From contig JADHNI010000004.1 in the NCBI GenBank assembly GCA_016779585.1, positions 1-64,000 of the forward strand: a stretch of DNA of 64,000 nt, read 5' to 3'. Made by a program: the position numbers and the translations under genes. Below the pieces are notes generated by a model. It was not told where the DNA came from. It saw only the letters and a list, made by a program, of their open reading frames with translations, and did not search any database. Below, one piece after another: positions 25,873 through 35,631 of this stretch; within the stretch, counting starts at the first letter, position 1; every line of letters starts with the position of its first letter. Origin of the DNA: Pseudomonadales bacterium. GTDB lineage: Bacteria; Pseudomonadota; Gammaproteobacteria; Pseudomonadales; Azotimanducaceae.

Positions 25873-27239
25873 GCGTAAAAAATTGTAGCGAGGCCGAGGA
25901 ATGAGAGAAACCCGACAACGTCTGTAATTGTAGTCAGTACAACAGTGCCTGCGATCGCCGGATCAATCCCCATAGACCTGAGGATGCTGGGTAGAAGTGC
26001 GCCGGACAGGGCGGCGACAAACAGGTTGATCACCAGCGCCGCTGCAATAATCAGCCCGAGCTGCGTGTCCTGGAACACGAGGGACGTCGCGACTGCAACG
26101 ATGAGTGCCCACAGGCAGCCATTAATCAATCCGACGGCGACCTCCCGTCGGGTGAGCCAGGCAAGGTTGTCTTCGAACAACCCGTCCTGGGCCATGTTGC
26201 GAATAACCAGGGTCAGCGTCTGGCTTCCTGCCACGCCACCCATACTTGCAACAATCGGCATGAGAACCGCAAGTGCGACCACTTTCTCTATCGTCTCGGT
26301 AAAGAGGTCGATGACACCTGCGGCTATAAATGCGGTGATCAGGTTCGCACCGAGCCAGATTGCCCTGCTGCGTGCGGTCCGCCAGATAGGTGCGAAGGTG
26401 TCAGCGTCTTCTGTCAGGCCGGCCATCCCGAGGATGGAGTGTTCAGCTTCATCGATGATGACGTCCACCACATCGTCAATGGTAATTCGGCCCACCAGTT
26501 TGTTGTATTCATCGACAACCGGTGCGGAGACCAGGTCATAACGTTCGAAGGTGGCCGCAACGTCGTGTTCAGACATCTCGGCACCAAGGACCTCCGCCTC
26601 GGTTAGCATCATTTCCCGGACGGTCAGTGATGGGTCAGATACCAGGAGCGTCGACAGCGGTAGCACCCCAATGAACTCATCACTGGCGTTGACCACGTAT
26701 ACGCTATCCGTCATGGGTGGCAAATCCGGGTGTCTTCGCAGGTACCTAAACACCACGTCGAGAGTAATATCGGGCCTGACGGAAATGGTATCCGTGTCCA
26801 TCATGCCGCCAGCCGTATCCTCGGGATACGACAGCAGCTGTTCTACGCGAGCCCTGTCCTGGGCATCCATTGCGTCCAGTGCGTCCTGTATGAGGTCTGC
26901 TGGTAGCTGCTGGAGAATGTCCGCGCTGTTGTCGTTATCGACCTTCTCGAGGACTGTTGCAATCTCCTCACCGGACTTGTCACCCAGTAGTGAATGAACA
27001 ATATCCTCATCAACATGCTGGATGATGTCGCTCTGGTGGTGTTCCTCAAAGAGATTCCAGAGTTCCGCTCGCTGCGCAGGAGGGGAAGACTCAAGTATGT
27101 CTGCGAGATCTTCTGAACGCAGGTCCTCAATAAGGCTGTCAATATCCTGGTGTGTGCCATTTTCCAGGATATCCTTGATCTGGCTAACGGCTGATAGCCG
27201 TTCGCTGGGAGGTGAACTGGTTTCTTCGATTTCGCTCAC
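25869..27239 (-). CDS. mgtE: Magnesium transporter MgtE
   Basis: A Mg2+-gated channel of the inner membrane, 456 residues. Order: N-terminal superhelical domain (about 1-130, repeats such as SEDLADILESSPP and SADILQQLPADLIQ), two CBS domains (about 140-260, AEVLGAEMSEHDV, ITIDDVVDVIIDEAE), a connecting helix and five membrane segments. The pore signature MPIVASMGGVAGSQTLTLVIRNMA is present. It overlaps npr and darP by 4 bases on each side, so it seems to be part of the PTS operon rather than a lone insert. Confidence 0.97.
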   Translation of the reverse strand: MSEIEETSSPPSERLSAVSQIKDILENGTHQDIDSLIEDLRSEDLADILESSPPAQRAELWNLFEEHHQSDIIQHVDEDIVHSLLGDKSGEEIATVLEKVDNDNSADILQQLPADLIQDALDAMDAQDRARVEQLLSYPEDTAGGMMDTDTISVRPDITLDVVFRYLRRHPDLPPMTDSVYVVNASDEFIGVLPLSTLLVSDPSLTVREMMLTEAEVLGAEMSEHDVAATFERYDLVSAPVVDEYNKLVGRITIDDVVDVIIDEAEHSILGMAGLTEDADTFAPIWRTARSRAIWLGANLITAFIAAGVIDLFTETIEKVVALAVLMPIVASMGGVAGSQTLTLVIRNMAQDGLFEDNLAWLTRREVAVGLINGCLWALIVAVATSLVFQDTQLGLIIAAALVINLFVAALSGALLPSILRSMGIDPAIAGTVVLTTITDVVGFLSFLGLATIFYA

Positions 27240-27505
27240 TCGTCCTCTCCGAACCTGTCAGCGATCAGTTTTTCGATAGCGGCCATGGCTTGTATTTCGT
27301 CGGCGCCCTCAATCTCAATTTCCACCTCAGAACCAAAGGCAGCTTCCAGCATCATCATGGACATGATGCTTTTGCCATTGGCCTCCCTGGTTGGGCTTCG
27401 TACTGTGATTTTCGATCCAAACGCTCCTGCCGCCTTGACAAAAACAGATGCCGCCCTGGCATGCAGGCCAAGCTTGTTCTGAATTTGAAGACACCTGGTG
27501 ATCAC
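27236..27505 (-). CDS. ptsO: Nitrogen-PTS phosphocarrier NPr (HPr family)
   Basis: A small 89-residue HPr-fold protein that passes phosphate from EI-Ntr to EIIA-Ntr. The phosphorylated histidine is H15 in NKLGLHARAA; the second region GKSIMSMMMLEAA resembles the NPr form more than sugar-PTS HPr. No EI or sugar EII genes are nearby, and rapZ and ptsN come just before it, as in the rpoN regions of other gammaproteobacteria. Confidence 0.95.
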   Translation of the reverse strand: MITRCLQIQNKLGLHARAASVFVKAAGAFGSKITVRSPTREANGKSIMSMMMLEAAFGSEVEIEIEGADEIQAMAAIEKLIADRFGEDE

Positions 27506-27510
27506 GTCTG

Positions 27511-28383
27511 CTACCCCTGTGTCTTGAGGATCGAATTCAGTTCCCGGTGACGGACCTGTACGTTCGAAAATTGTGAGTCAAATTGCTCAAACAGTTTCCT
27601 GCACATGAATACGGAACGGTGCTGGCCACCGGTGCAGCCTATGGCAACCGTCAGGTAGCTACGGTTGTTGGCTTCGAATCTCGGTAGCCATCGATCCAGG
27701 AACCCTTTCAGGTCGTTGAACATGTCCATGAACTCTTCCTGTCCGTTCAGGAATTCCTGCACAGGTCCATCCAGCCCGGTCAGTTCGCGCAGACCGGGTT
27801 CCCAGTGTGGGTTCGGAAGACAGCGAACATCAAATACCAGGTCAGCATCGACTGGTACGCCTCGCTTGTAAGCAAAGGAAAGGAACAACAGGGCAAACTC
27901 ATGGGTTTCCCGGGCGACCCTGGTGCGGATTTCGTCCCGCAGTTCGTGAATGGTCAGGCTCGTGGTATCGATTGTCAGGGATGCCATGTCGGAAATTGGA
28001 TCGAGCATCCTGCTTTCCAGTTCGAGGGCTTCGCGCAGGTCCCGCTCGGTGTTGCTGAGCGGGTGCTTGCGTCGGGTTTCACTGAATCTTTTTACCAGTG
28101 CGGGGCTTGCCGAATCCAGGAAGATGATAGTCGAGTCCACCTTGCTGCTATCGAACATTTCAAGCACGCTTGGGAAAAGAGCAAGATCTTCCGCTATGTT
28201 TCTGGCGTCTATGCTGACGGCAACCTTGTTAATGTCTTCGTTAGAGAAGAGTCGATCGACCAGAGGACTGAGCAGTGTGACCGGCAGGTTATCGATGCAG
28301 TAGTAACCCATGTCCTCCAGGACATTGAGTGCGGTACTTTTACCGGACCCGGACCTGCCACTGATAACAACAAGGGAGATCAT
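27511..28383 (-). CDS. rapZ: RNase adapter RapZ
   Basis: A nucleotide-binding protein that in E. coli binds GlcN6P and directs the sRNA GlmZ to RNase E. 290 residues with a Walker A motif ISGRSGSGKSTALN at the N-terminus, DNLPVTLL, and the C-terminal part RCLPNPHWEPGLRELTGLDGPV and AIGCTGGQHRSVFMCRKL, which is the RNA/metabolite-binding domain signature. It overlaps ptsN by 4 bases. Whether this organism has GlmZ-type RNAs is not visible. Confidence 0.97.
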   Translation of the reverse strand: MISLVVISGRSGSGKSTALNVLEDMGYYCIDNLPVTLLSPLVDRLFSNEDINKVAVSIDARNIAEDLALFPSVLEMFDSSKVDSTIIFLDSASPALVKRFSETRRKHPLSNTERDLREALELESRMLDPISDMASLTIDTTSLTIHELRDEIRTRVARETHEFALLFLSFAYKRGVPVDADLVFDVRCLPNPHWEPGLRELTGLDGPVQEFLNGQEEFMDMFNDLKGFLDRWLPRFEANNRSYLTVAIGCTGGQHRSVFMCRKLFEQFDSQFSNVQVRHRELNSILKTQG

Positions 28384-28865
28384 TGGCCACCGCTTGACTG
28401 GACCCGGGCTTCTTCCAGCGACTGAATAGCGCGTTGAAACAGGGTTTCATCATCTTCAGCATTCACCAGGTCATTCCGGTATTTTTCCAGCTGCAGCCGT
28501 TCCGCCAGCATCGATAGCGTTGACAGGTGCTCGGAGGTTTCTGCTTCCGGAACCAGGAGTACAAACATGATGTGCACGGGCTGGTCGTCCGGGGAAGAGA
28601 AATCGACGCCCTCGTCGAACACAAACAGGCTGCCGACAATGTTGGTGCATGAGGACAGGCGGCAATGGGGAATAGCCACGCCATCGCCGAGGCCAGTGGA
28701 GCCAATTTTTTCCCGGTCAATCAGTCCACGGTACAAGTCACCGACATCCAGTTCGGGAAGTGTTTCACCGATTTTTAAAGCCGCATGTTCGATGGCACGC
28801 TTTTTACTGCTCGCCTCTACGCCGGAAAAAACCCGGTCTGGTGCGAGAATGGACTCAATATTCAT
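28380..28865 (-). CDS. ptsN: PTS IIA-like nitrogen regulatory protein EIIA-Ntr
   Basis: The output protein of the nitrogen PTS; it regulates K+ transport and other targets in its unphosphorylated form. 161 residues with the phosphorylation site GDGVAIPHCRL (H67) and the PTS-EIIA type 2 fold (IMFVLLVPEAETSEHLSTLSMLAERL). It lies between hpf and rapZ as in other gammaproteobacteria. Confidence 0.97.
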   Translation of the reverse strand: MNIESILAPDRVFSGVEASSKKRAIEHAALKIGETLPELDVGDLYRGLIDREKIGSTGLGDGVAIPHCRLSSCTNIVGSLFVFDEGVDFSSPDDQPVHIMFVLLVPEAETSEHLSTLSMLAERLQLEKYRNDLVNAEDDETLFQRAIQSLEEARVQSSGGQ

Positions 28866-28913
28866 GTGATGCGGCCATAGGTGTTGATGGCCGCATTATA
28901 ACAACCGCGAGGC

Positions 28914-29222
28914 TTACCTCGAAGCGGCGCGGTGTTTGTGGTCTTTCTGTTTTTCTTTCTTTTTGATCAGCTGACGGTCCAGCTTGTCAGCAAGCATGTC
29001 AATTGCCGCATAGAGATCATCATGCTCTGCGTCGGCGTAGATTTCTCCACCGGAGATGTGAATCGTGGATTCGGCTTTCTGGCGTTGTTTTTCCACCGAG
29101 AGTATGACGTTCATGTTAGTGATTCTGTCGAAATGCCGTTCCAGTCTTTCCAGTTTCGTAGAGACGTAGTTCCTTAGGGAATCTGTAACTTCTACATGGT
29201 GGCCACTAACATTCAATTGCAT
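28914..29222 (-). CDS. hpf: Ribosome hibernation promoting factor (short HPF)
   Basis: It binds the 30S decoding site and promotes 100S dimers in stationary phase. 102 residues, the short form without a dimerisation domain. Motifs: MQLNVSGHHVEVTDSLRNYV, RLERHFDRITNMNVIL, DLYAAIDMLADKLDRQL. The basic C-terminal tail KKKEKQKDHKHRAAS is typical. A dyad GACCTG-GAT-CAGGTC (29303-29317) lies in the 120-base gap after rpoN, and AACAAAAGGAGTG...TATAGT near 29275 could be a promoter for hpf. Confidence 0.94.
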   Translation of the reverse strand: MQLNVSGHHVEVTDSLRNYVSTKLERLERHFDRITNMNVILSVEKQRQKAESTIHISGGEIYADAEHDDLYAAIDMLADKLDRQLIKKKEKQKDHKHRAASR

Positions 29223-29342
29223 AAAGCATCTCCTGGCATATGTATGGACACGAACTTTTACAGTTCATGTTAAGACTATAACACTCCTTTTGTTAAATGT
29301 TTGACCTGGATCAGGTCGATTGGTTCGATCCGAAAGCGGCTT

Positions 29343-30908
29343 TTAAATCAGCTGTTTACGTTCGTTCGAAGGGGGTATCAGCAACAGTTCCCGATACTTG
29401 GCGATCGTGCGCCGGGCGACGTTGATGTTCTGCTCCTCCAGCAGTTTTGCGATCTTGCTGTCACTGAGTGGCTTGCGGGGATTTTCCTCTGCGACCAGTT
29501 TTTTGATGAGTGCCCGGATTGCCGTTGAAGAGACCTCACCGCCCGAACTGGTCGAAACGTGGCTGGAGAAAAAGTACTTAAGTTCGAACACGCCGGCAGG
29601 CGTCAGCATGTACTTCTGTGTCGTGACACGACTGATGGTGGACTCGTGAAGTTCAACGGCCTCTGCTATGTCATGCAGCACAAGGGGTTTCATTGCCTGC
29701 TCGCCGTACTCAAAAAAACCACGCTGGAACTCGACAATCTTGGTGGAAACCCTGAGCAGGGTGTCGTTGCGCTGTTGCAGGCTCTTGATGAACCAGCGCG
29801 CTTCCTGCAAGTGATTTTTCATGTTGCTGGCATCATCGCTTGTGTCGCCACGCTTGATGAGCGCTGCGTATTCAGGGTTTACACGAATTCTTGGAGCTGA
29901 TTTGGGGTTCAGTTCCACTACCCATCGACCATTCTGTTTGGAAACGAACACATCTGGCTCTATGTAATCCACACTTTCCTGGACAATGGATGCTCCGGGC
30001 CGCGGGTTCAACGTCTGGATCAACGTGATGACTTCCTTGAGCTCGGCTTCCTTGATCCTGAGCTTGCGGGCCAGCTGCACGTAATCCCGGTTGGCGAGCA
30101 TGGCTATGTAATTCTCTACGAGTGTCAGTGCCAGTGTCTTGCCTTCGGTATCGTCCGGTAGTTCACGCAGTTGAATGGCAAGGCATTCCTGCAGGGAGCG
30201 AGCGGCGATACCAACCGGATCCAGGTGCTGGATCAGGTGCAGGACCGCGTCCACCTCTTCAATTTCGATCTCCCATTCCGGCGGCGCAGATTCAACGATA
30301 TCTTCCACGTCTATCTGCAACACACCTTCATTGTCCAGTCCATCCAGGATAGACGCGGCGATGTACTGGTCGGACTCAGTAAGGTTCAGCAAATTCAGCT
30401 GGTCAAGCAGGTGGCTCTGGATGGAGGTGCTGTCGGCGTTCCTGGTCTCCAGGAAATTTTCATCTGAGAAATCGCCGCTACCAGCTGAAGAAACAAAATT
30501 GTCGTCGTACACATCTTCCCAGGATGTATCCACTGGCAGGTCGACTGCAATGGACTCAGCGTCGACCTCATCCCTGGAATCGGTAATGTGTTCACCGTCA
30601 ATTTCCGGGTCGAGCGGTATTTCATCAGTTTCGAATTCGCGATCTTCTGCGGACGAGGCTTCACTGCTGGCCGTATCGGAACCGTCTTCGCCGCGCTCTT
30701 CATTCGGCTGGTCGAGGGAGGTTTCTTCCTCGGAGTTATCGCGCTCCGGGTCGAATTCCTCCAGCATGAAGTTGGTATCCAGTACCTCCTGTATCTCCAT
30801 TTCCAGTTCGATACTGGACAATTGCAACAGGCGAATAGCCTGCTGCAGCTGTGGCGTCATTCGCAGTTGCTGGCCCAGCTTCAGAGATATGGAGGGTTTT
30901 AGTGACAC
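29343..30908 (-). CDS. rpoN: RNA polymerase sigma-54 factor
   Basis: The sigma factor for enhancer-dependent genes (nitrogen, motility and others). 521 residues. Region I at the start is Gln/Leu rich (LRMTPQLQQAIRLLQLSSIELE), then an acidic region II (about 60-150), the core-binding domain, the HTH (VELHESTISRVTTQKYMLTPAGVFELKYFF) and the C-terminal RpoN box (NVARRTIAKYRELLLIPPS). Full length. It follows lptB, as in E. coli and Pseudomonas. Confidence 0.98.
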   Translation of the reverse strand: MSLKPSISLKLGQQLRMTPQLQQAIRLLQLSSIELEMEIQEVLDTNFMLEEFDPERDNSEEETSLDQPNEERGEDGSDTASSEASSAEDREFETDEIPLDPEIDGEHITDSRDEVDAESIAVDLPVDTSWEDVYDDNFVSSAGSGDFSDENFLETRNADSTSIQSHLLDQLNLLNLTESDQYIAASILDGLDNEGVLQIDVEDIVESAPPEWEIEIEEVDAVLHLIQHLDPVGIAARSLQECLAIQLRELPDDTEGKTLALTLVENYIAMLANRDYVQLARKLRIKEAELKEVITLIQTLNPRPGASIVQESVDYIEPDVFVSKQNGRWVVELNPKSAPRIRVNPEYAALIKRGDTSDDASNMKNHLQEARWFIKSLQQRNDTLLRVSTKIVEFQRGFFEYGEQAMKPLVLHDIAEAVELHESTISRVTTQKYMLTPAGVFELKYFFSSHVSTSSGGEVSSTAIRALIKKLVAEENPRKPLSDSKIAKLLEEQNINVARRTIAKYRELLLIPPSNERKQLI

Positions 30909-30932
30909 GGTGTCCGATTTGTCCTTAAGTCG

Positions 30933-31661
30933 TTACATCCTGAAGTTTTGTCCGAGATAAACATCCCTGACCTGTTCATTGGCCAGTACCTCTGCCGCTG
31001 ATCCCTGGGCGATAATCTGGCCATCACTGACAATATAGGCTGTTTCGCAGATATCCAGCGTCTCGCGGACATTGTGATCGGTAATCAGGACCCCGATACC
31101 ACGCTCGGAAAGATGGCTGACGATATCCTTGATGTCTGTCACCGAAATGGGATCCACGCCGGCAAAAGGTTCGTCCAGCAGGATGAAGTCAGGCTCGTTA
31201 GCAAGGGCGCGGGCTATCTCAACCCTGCGGCGTTCACCACCGGACAGTGAAATACCGAGGTTGTTCCGGATGTGGGTAATCCTGAATTCCTCCATCAGCC
31301 TTTCTGCTGTTTCAAGCTGTGCACTGGCGTCGAGATCCTTGCGCATTTCCAGTATGGCCATCAGATTGTCCTGTACCGACAGCTTGCGAAATACGGAAGC
31401 TTCCTGGGGCAGATAGCCAATTCCCATCCTTGCTCTCTCGTGGACCGCGAGACTGGTAATGTCCTCATCATCGATGGAGACCTTTCCGCGATCATGTGTG
31501 ATGGAACCGACGATCATATAGAAGCAGGTCGTTTTCCCGGCACCATTGGGACCGAGCAGGCCGACCACCTGGCCACTGCTGACAGATAGTGAAACATCCC
31601 TGACAACGGGATGGCCTCGATAACTCTTGGCGAGGTTTTCTGCATGGAGTTTTGGCATCAA
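30933..31661 (-). CDS. lptB: LPS export ABC transporter ATP-binding protein LptB
   Basis: The cytoplasmic ATPase that powers LPS extraction by LptB2FG. 242 residues with [19 protein letters not shown] (Walker A), [18 protein letters not shown] (signature), [16 protein letters not shown] (Walker B) and the H-loop [10 protein letters not shown]. The FAGVDP form is characteristic of LptB. lptA lies 7 bases upstream. Confidence 0.98.
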   Translation of the reverse strand: MMPKLHAENLAKSYRGHPVVRDVSLSVSSGQVVGLLGPNGAGKTTCFYMIVGSITHDRGKVSIDDEDITSLAVHERARMGIGYLPQEASVFRKLSVQDNLMAILEMRKDLDASAQLETAERLMEEFRITHIRNNLGISLSGGERRRVEIARALANEPDFILLDEPFAGVDPISVTDIKDIVSHLSERGIGVLITDHNVRETLDICETAYIVSDGQIIAQGSAAEVLANEQVRDVYLGQNFRM

Positions 31662-31668
31662 CAGGCTG

Positions 31669-32241
31669 TTACTGGTTTTGTGGCTGTTTTGGTTTCTGGG
31701 ATTTTTTCGGCGTGATGGTCATGTTGACCCGGTCCGAACCGCCGCTTGAACTGAGATTCACGATTCCCCGGGCGAGATCGTAGTAGAGCAACTCTCCGGT
31801 AAATACATCTTCAACCTGTTGCAGGCGAGCATCGCCAGACAGGTGCAGGCGTTCTTCCTGCACCAGGTAGGTAATCTTCCGGGCATCCGCGTACACCATG
31901 TCCTTTTCGACATTCACCTGCTGGCGGTAGTGCGCCAGTTTGTCTGAGTTCTTGTCTACCCTGGCAATGATCTGGATAACCGAACTATCCGTGGTGTAGA
32001 TCTCAACCTCGTCCGCAGTTACCTCCAGCGTACCCTGGGTAATGATTACGTTGCCCCGGTATACAGAGGCACCCTGGTTTTCGTCCACCATCGCTGCGTC
32101 TGCCTGTATACGAATAGGCTGTTCTCTGTCCGTTTCCAGTGCGATAACGCTGCTCGCGAGCAGCATCAGGGCTGCAGTCACAAACAGCTGCAGGCGTTTA
32201 AACTGTCGGTACGTTAATTGCATTTCCAGCATAGGCGCCAT
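31669..32241 (-). CDS. lptA: LPS transport periplasmic protein LptA
   Basis: The periplasmic bridge subunit that passes LPS from LptC to LptD. About 190 residues with a signal peptide ([17 protein letters not shown]), the OstA/LptA beta-jellyroll ([42 protein letters not shown]) and a Gly/Ser and Lys/Gln-rich end. The start is uncertain: 32241, 32232 and 32223 are all ATG codons, none with a clear ribosome binding site. Gene order lptC-lptA-lptB is the standard one. Confidence 0.9.
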   Translation of the reverse strand: MAPMLEMQLTYRQFKRLQLFVTAALMLLASSVIALETDREQPIRIQADAAMVDENQGASVYRGNVIITQGTLEVTADEVEIYTTDSSVIQIIARVDKNSDKLAHYRQQVNVEKDMVYADARKITYLVQEERLHLSGDARLQQVEDVFTGELLYYDLARGIVNLSSSGGSDRVNMTITPKKSQKPKQPQNQ

Positions 32242-32260
32242 TCTAGCCCAAAGACTGGTA

Positions 32261-32839
32261 CTAGTTGGGAAGAAATATTGTTGTGACGCGATCTGCGTCG
32301 GTGGAATAGAACATGAACCGCCCCTCATCGAGGAAGGCTTTCATGCCTGCGGCCGTGGTTCTTCCAGTTTCATTGTCTATGAACACCTTGGCATCGGTTT
32401 CCAGGTAATCCTGTTCCGGGTAGATTGTCAGGCTTTCGGTCTGGATATTGACGAATCGACCCTGGCGGCCATTCCTGGCGGCGAGGACATTGTTCCAGAG
32501 TTCGACGACCTCTTCCCGGTAGTTGGTGCCAGGCAGGATACGACCCTCCGCGGCTGTTATATCCCACGGTGCACTGTTATCCGAATGGGCCAGTGCCATG
32601 GCCGGTGACTTCATCGTTGTCAGGTCCGTCAACGGGAAGTGGGTGAAGCGGTCGGCATCAATCCTGTGTTGTAGAAGGCCATCCTCATCGAACTGTTCGA
32701 TGGTGGCATTAAGCATGTAAAGGTCAGGTTCGTTCCTGGGCGTCTTTTCCTCAGGAACTTCGGCTTCATCCAGGACAAAGTTGATGGACAGTGCGAATGC
32801 AAGCAGCAGGGTGCTCAGCACTACAATTCGATTGATCAT
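32261..32839 (-). CDS. lptC: LPS export protein LptC
   Basis: A bitopic inner-membrane protein that takes LPS from LptB2FG and hands it to LptA. 192 residues with one N-terminal membrane helix (IVVLSTLLLAFALSINFVL) and the LptC domain (YMLNATIEQFDEDGLLQHRIDADRFTHFPLTD, ETDAKVFIDNETGRTTAAGMKAFLDEG). The start MINRIV is 14 bases after the yrbG stop; an earlier in-frame ATG at 32875 would overlap yrbG. kdsC and kdsD, usual upstream neighbours, are not here. Confidence 0.9.
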   Translation of the reverse strand: MINRIVVLSTLLLAFALSINFVLDEAEVPEEKTPRNEPDLYMLNATIEQFDEDGLLQHRIDADRFTHFPLTDLTTMKSPAMALAHSDNSAPWDITAAEGRILPGTNYREEVVELWNNVLAARNGRQGRFVNIQTESLTIYPEQDYLETDAKVFIDNETGRTTAAGMKAFLDEGRFMFYSTDADRVTTIFLPN

Positions 32840-32852
32840 AACAGCTATGCTA

Positions 32853-33833
32853 TCAGAGTCGTGTAGCGGACCCATCCATGGCTGAGAAGTACAGCACCAC
32901 CAGGTAAACGATCCAGATAGAGACCATCAGGATACCCATGATCCGGTTCAGGCTGCCGGAACCGGTGTAAGCAAAGCAGACCAGCAGCATTGTCAGTCCG
33001 AGCATCAGGATATAGTCACGCCATAGTAGTTCAAACTTAATAGCGGTAGGGGAAATGACACAGGGAATAGAAAGCACGGCAAGGATGTTGAAAATGTTCG
33101 AGCCAACGATGTTGGCGATGGCCATGTCGGTCTGGTCTTTCAGGGCGCTGGTTACGGACACAACCAGTTCCGGAAGGCTGGTCCCTACCGCAATGACTGT
33201 CAGGCCAATGACCAGTTCACTGACTCCCAGGTTGGTGGCGATGTTCTTGACGGCCCAGACCAGCAACTCCGAGCTGAGTAACAGGAAAAAAAGAGCGAGC
33301 AGGAAGGTGGAGATTGCCCGAAGATTACTCATGTCCGGAATTTCACTCAGCTCCTGGATTTCTGCAGCTAACTCAGCCTGCGACGATTTCTGGTATTCGA
33401 CTGTGAGCCTTAACAGGAACAGCGCCAGTCCGGCGAACAACAGCAACCCATCCCAGATACCCAGCCTATAGTCGATCAGCGTAGCCCCGGCGCACAGCGT
33501 TACGAACACCATGATCGGCATGTCGTTGCGGAGGATGTCGACGCGAAACTTGAGAGGCACCATGATCGCGGTAATGCCCAGAACCATTCCGATATTGGCA
33601 ATGTTCGAGCCAATAGCGTTACCCACGGCCAGCTCGGGCTGGTTCTGCAGGGAAGATATGCCTGATACAAAGATTTCCGGTGCGGATGTTCCGAGCGCCA
33701 CGATCGTGAGTCCGATGATCATCGGCGATATGTTGAAGTTCCGGGCCGTGGCTACAGAGCCAATGACGAACTGATCAGCGCTTTTAAACAGTACAAGGAA
33801 ACCGACGAGAAGCGCCGCGCTGTAGTAAATCAT
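32853..33833 (-). CDS. yrbG: Calcium/sodium antiporter of the YrbG / CaCA family
   Basis: An inner-membrane cation exchanger of about 326 residues with two repeats of five helices. Both alpha repeats are clear: IGLTIVALGTSAPEIFVS...GNAIGSNIANIGMVLG and IGLTVIAVGTSLPELVVS...ANIVGSNIFNILAVL, which hold the ion-binding Glu and Asn. The start MIYYSAALLVGFLVL places the first helix at the N-terminus; an ATG at 33893 is open but adds a hydrophilic tail not typical of the family. It is divergent from mlaF. Confidence 0.94.
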   Translation of the reverse strand: MIYYSAALLVGFLVLFKSADQFVIGSVATARNFNISPMIIGLTIVALGTSAPEIFVSGISSLQNQPELAVGNAIGSNIANIGMVLGITAIMVPLKFRVDILRNDMPIMVFVTLCAGATLIDYRLGIWDGLLLFAGLALFLLRLTVEYQKSSQAELAAEIQELSEIPDMSNLRAISTFLLALFFLLLSSELLVWAVKNIATNLGVSELVIGLTVIAVGTSLPELVVSVTSALKDQTDMAIANIVGSNIFNILAVLSIPCVISPTAIKFELLWRDYILMLGLTMLLVCFAYTGSGSLNRIMGILMVSIWIVYLVVLYFSAMDGSATRL

Positions 33834-34000
33834 CCGGGGAACAGGATTGAGAGTGCAAACAAGCCTGTCATTAAAGTGTTTCTCTGCCTTCATTGCAAGA
33901 CGAATGTCAAAAGGTTACCGGACGGAGCGGCACTGGCTATAGCGGTTTTGTGAGCAGGATGTTAGCGTCGCCGTTTCACCTATTTCCCGGGACAGGGGAC

Positions 34001-34828
34001 GTGTCGGAAGAACTCATAGTGCTCGAAAATGTTGTGTATCGCCGCGGTCGAAAACGCATTTTCGAAGGCCTCTCGCTGCATATACCGGTAGGAAAAACCG
34101 TTTCAATTATGGGACCCAGTGGCACCGGGAAAACCACGCTGCTCCGCCTGATCGGTGGTCATATACAACCGGATCGTGGTCGCGTGTTTGTTCGAGGCAG
34201 GGATGTTTCCCGCCTGAATCGTCAGGAGTTGTTCGAACTGAGAAGGGATATGGGTATGCTGTTCCAGAGCGGTGCCCTGTTTTCAGATCTCACTGTCTTT
34301 GAGAATGTTGCCTTCCCTCTGAGGGTGCACACTGACCTCTCAGAAGACATGGTGCGGGACCTGGTGTTGATCAAGCTTCAGGCAGTAGGCCTTCGGGGTG
34401 CATCGGGTTTATCCCCGGGTGAGTTGTCCGGCGGTATGCAACGCCGGGTTGCCCTGGCAAGGGCAATGGCGCTGGACCCGTCTCTGGTTATGTACGACGA
34501 GCCATTTGCAGGTCTCGATCCCATTGCCATGGGGGTCATTGTTAAACTGATCAGGGAGATGGCTGATGTGTTCGAGACAACCAACATCATTGTCTCGCAT
34601 GATATTCGTGAAGCATCCAGCATATCTGATTACATCTATGTTCTAGCAGACGGTCGACTCATTGGCGAAGGTGAACCTTCTGTAGTTGAGCAGAACGAAT
34701 CACCGAGACTGCGGCAGTTCATGGACGGTCTTCCTGATGGCCCGGTACCGTTTCACTATCCAGCACCCAACTACGAAGAAGAACTGCTGACTCCTGGTCG
34801 CAAGCCGGGCTGGTTCAGTTTCGAATAA
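34001..34828 (+). CDS. mlaF: Phospholipid transport ABC ATPase MlaF
   Basis: ATPase of the MlaFEDB complex, which moves phospholipid between the membranes and keeps outer-membrane asymmetry. From the GTG at 34001 (AGGGGAC upstream) it has 275 residues: ELIVLENVVYRRGRKRIFEGL, Walker A MGPSGTGKTTLLRLIGG, signature LSGGMQRRVALARAMA, Walker B LVMYDEPFAGLDP. The frame is open from 33893 but that part has no conserved character. First gene of mlaFEDCB. Confidence 0.96.
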   Translation: MSEELIVLENVVYRRGRKRIFEGLSLHIPVGKTVSIMGPSGTGKTTLLRLIGGHIQPDRGRVFVRGRDVSRLNRQELFELRRDMGMLFQSGALFSDLTVFENVAFPLRVHTDLSEDMVRDLVLIKLQAVGLRGASGLSPGELSGGMQRRVALARAMALDPSLVMYDEPFAGLDPIAMGVIVKLIREMADVFETTNIIVSHDIREASSISDYIYVLADGRLIGEGEPSVVEQNESPRLRQFMDGLPDGPVPFHYPAPNYEEELLTPGRKPGWFSFE

Positions 34829-34845
34829 GGCCGGGTGATTACATT

Positions 34846-35622
34846 ATGTTCGCTTACCTTAGACTTCTTGGTCGGCAGACCCTAAGACTGTTCGCTACCA
34901 TGGGGCGGGCTGGACGCCTCTGGTGGATGGCAATAGCCCATAAACCTGATCCTGCAAACTTCTCGCTGGTCGTCAGGCAGATTTACCAGCTTGGTGTGCT
35001 TTCCGTCGTGATTACCGTTTTATCGGGTTTTTCGATCGGCGCTGTCCTGGCGCTGCAGGGTTACAACCAGCTGGTGCGATACGGTTCAGAGAGTGCCCTT
35101 GGCCTTGGCGTCGCCCTGGTGCTGGTGATGGAAATCGGCCCGGTGGTTTCGGCCCTGTTGTTCGCCGGTCGTGCAGGCTCCGCGGTGACCGCGGAAATCG
35201 GTTTGATGAAAGCAACCGAGCAGTTGACCAGTATGGAGATGATGGGGGTTGATCCTTTACGAAGGATTGTCTCCCCCAGGTTATGGGCAGGATTTATCTC
35301 GATGCCTTTGCTGGCGATGATGTTCAGCGTCGTAGGTATCTGGGGCGCCGCCCTGGTTGGTGTCGAGTGGCTGGGTGTTTATGAAGGCGCTTTCTGGTCG
35401 ACGATGTCCGAGGGTGTGGATTTTGTCCAACACGTACTCAAGGGCATCATCAAGTCAATCTGTTTCGGGCTGGTGGTGACGTGGATCGCGGTCTTTCAGG
35501 GCTATGATTCTGAACCCACCAGTGAAGGCATCGCTGATGCGACAACGAGGACCGTGGTATTCTCAAGCGTGTCGGTTCTTGTGCTCGACTTTTTCCTCAC
35601 TCTGATGATGTTTAACTTCTAA
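34846..35622 (+). CDS. mlaE: Phospholipid transport permease MlaE
   Basis: 258-residue MlaE/Ttg2B permease with about five membrane segments. The permease signature is clear: GSESALGLGVALVLVMEIGPVVSALLFAGRAGSAVTAEIG, followed by LTSMEMMGVDPLRRIVSPRLWAGF. It forms the channel dimer beneath MlaD. Confidence 0.98.
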   Translation: MFAYLRLLGRQTLRLFATMGRAGRLWWMAIAHKPDPANFSLVVRQIYQLGVLSVVITVLSGFSIGAVLALQGYNQLVRYGSESALGLGVALVLVMEIGPVVSALLFAGRAGSAVTAEIGLMKATEQLTSMEMMGVDPLRRIVSPRLWAGFISMPLLAMMFSVVGIWGAALVGVEWLGVYEGAFWSTMSEGVDFVQHVLKGIIKSICFGLVVTWIAVFQGYDSEPTSEGIADATTRTVVFSSVSVLVLDFFLTLMMFNF

Positions 35623-35631
35623 GGATCACTC

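Noticed and set aside
29303-29317. Dyad GACCTG-GAT-CAGGTC between rpoN and hpf as a terminator
   Set aside because: Short stem and no T run on either strand; noted only under hpf.
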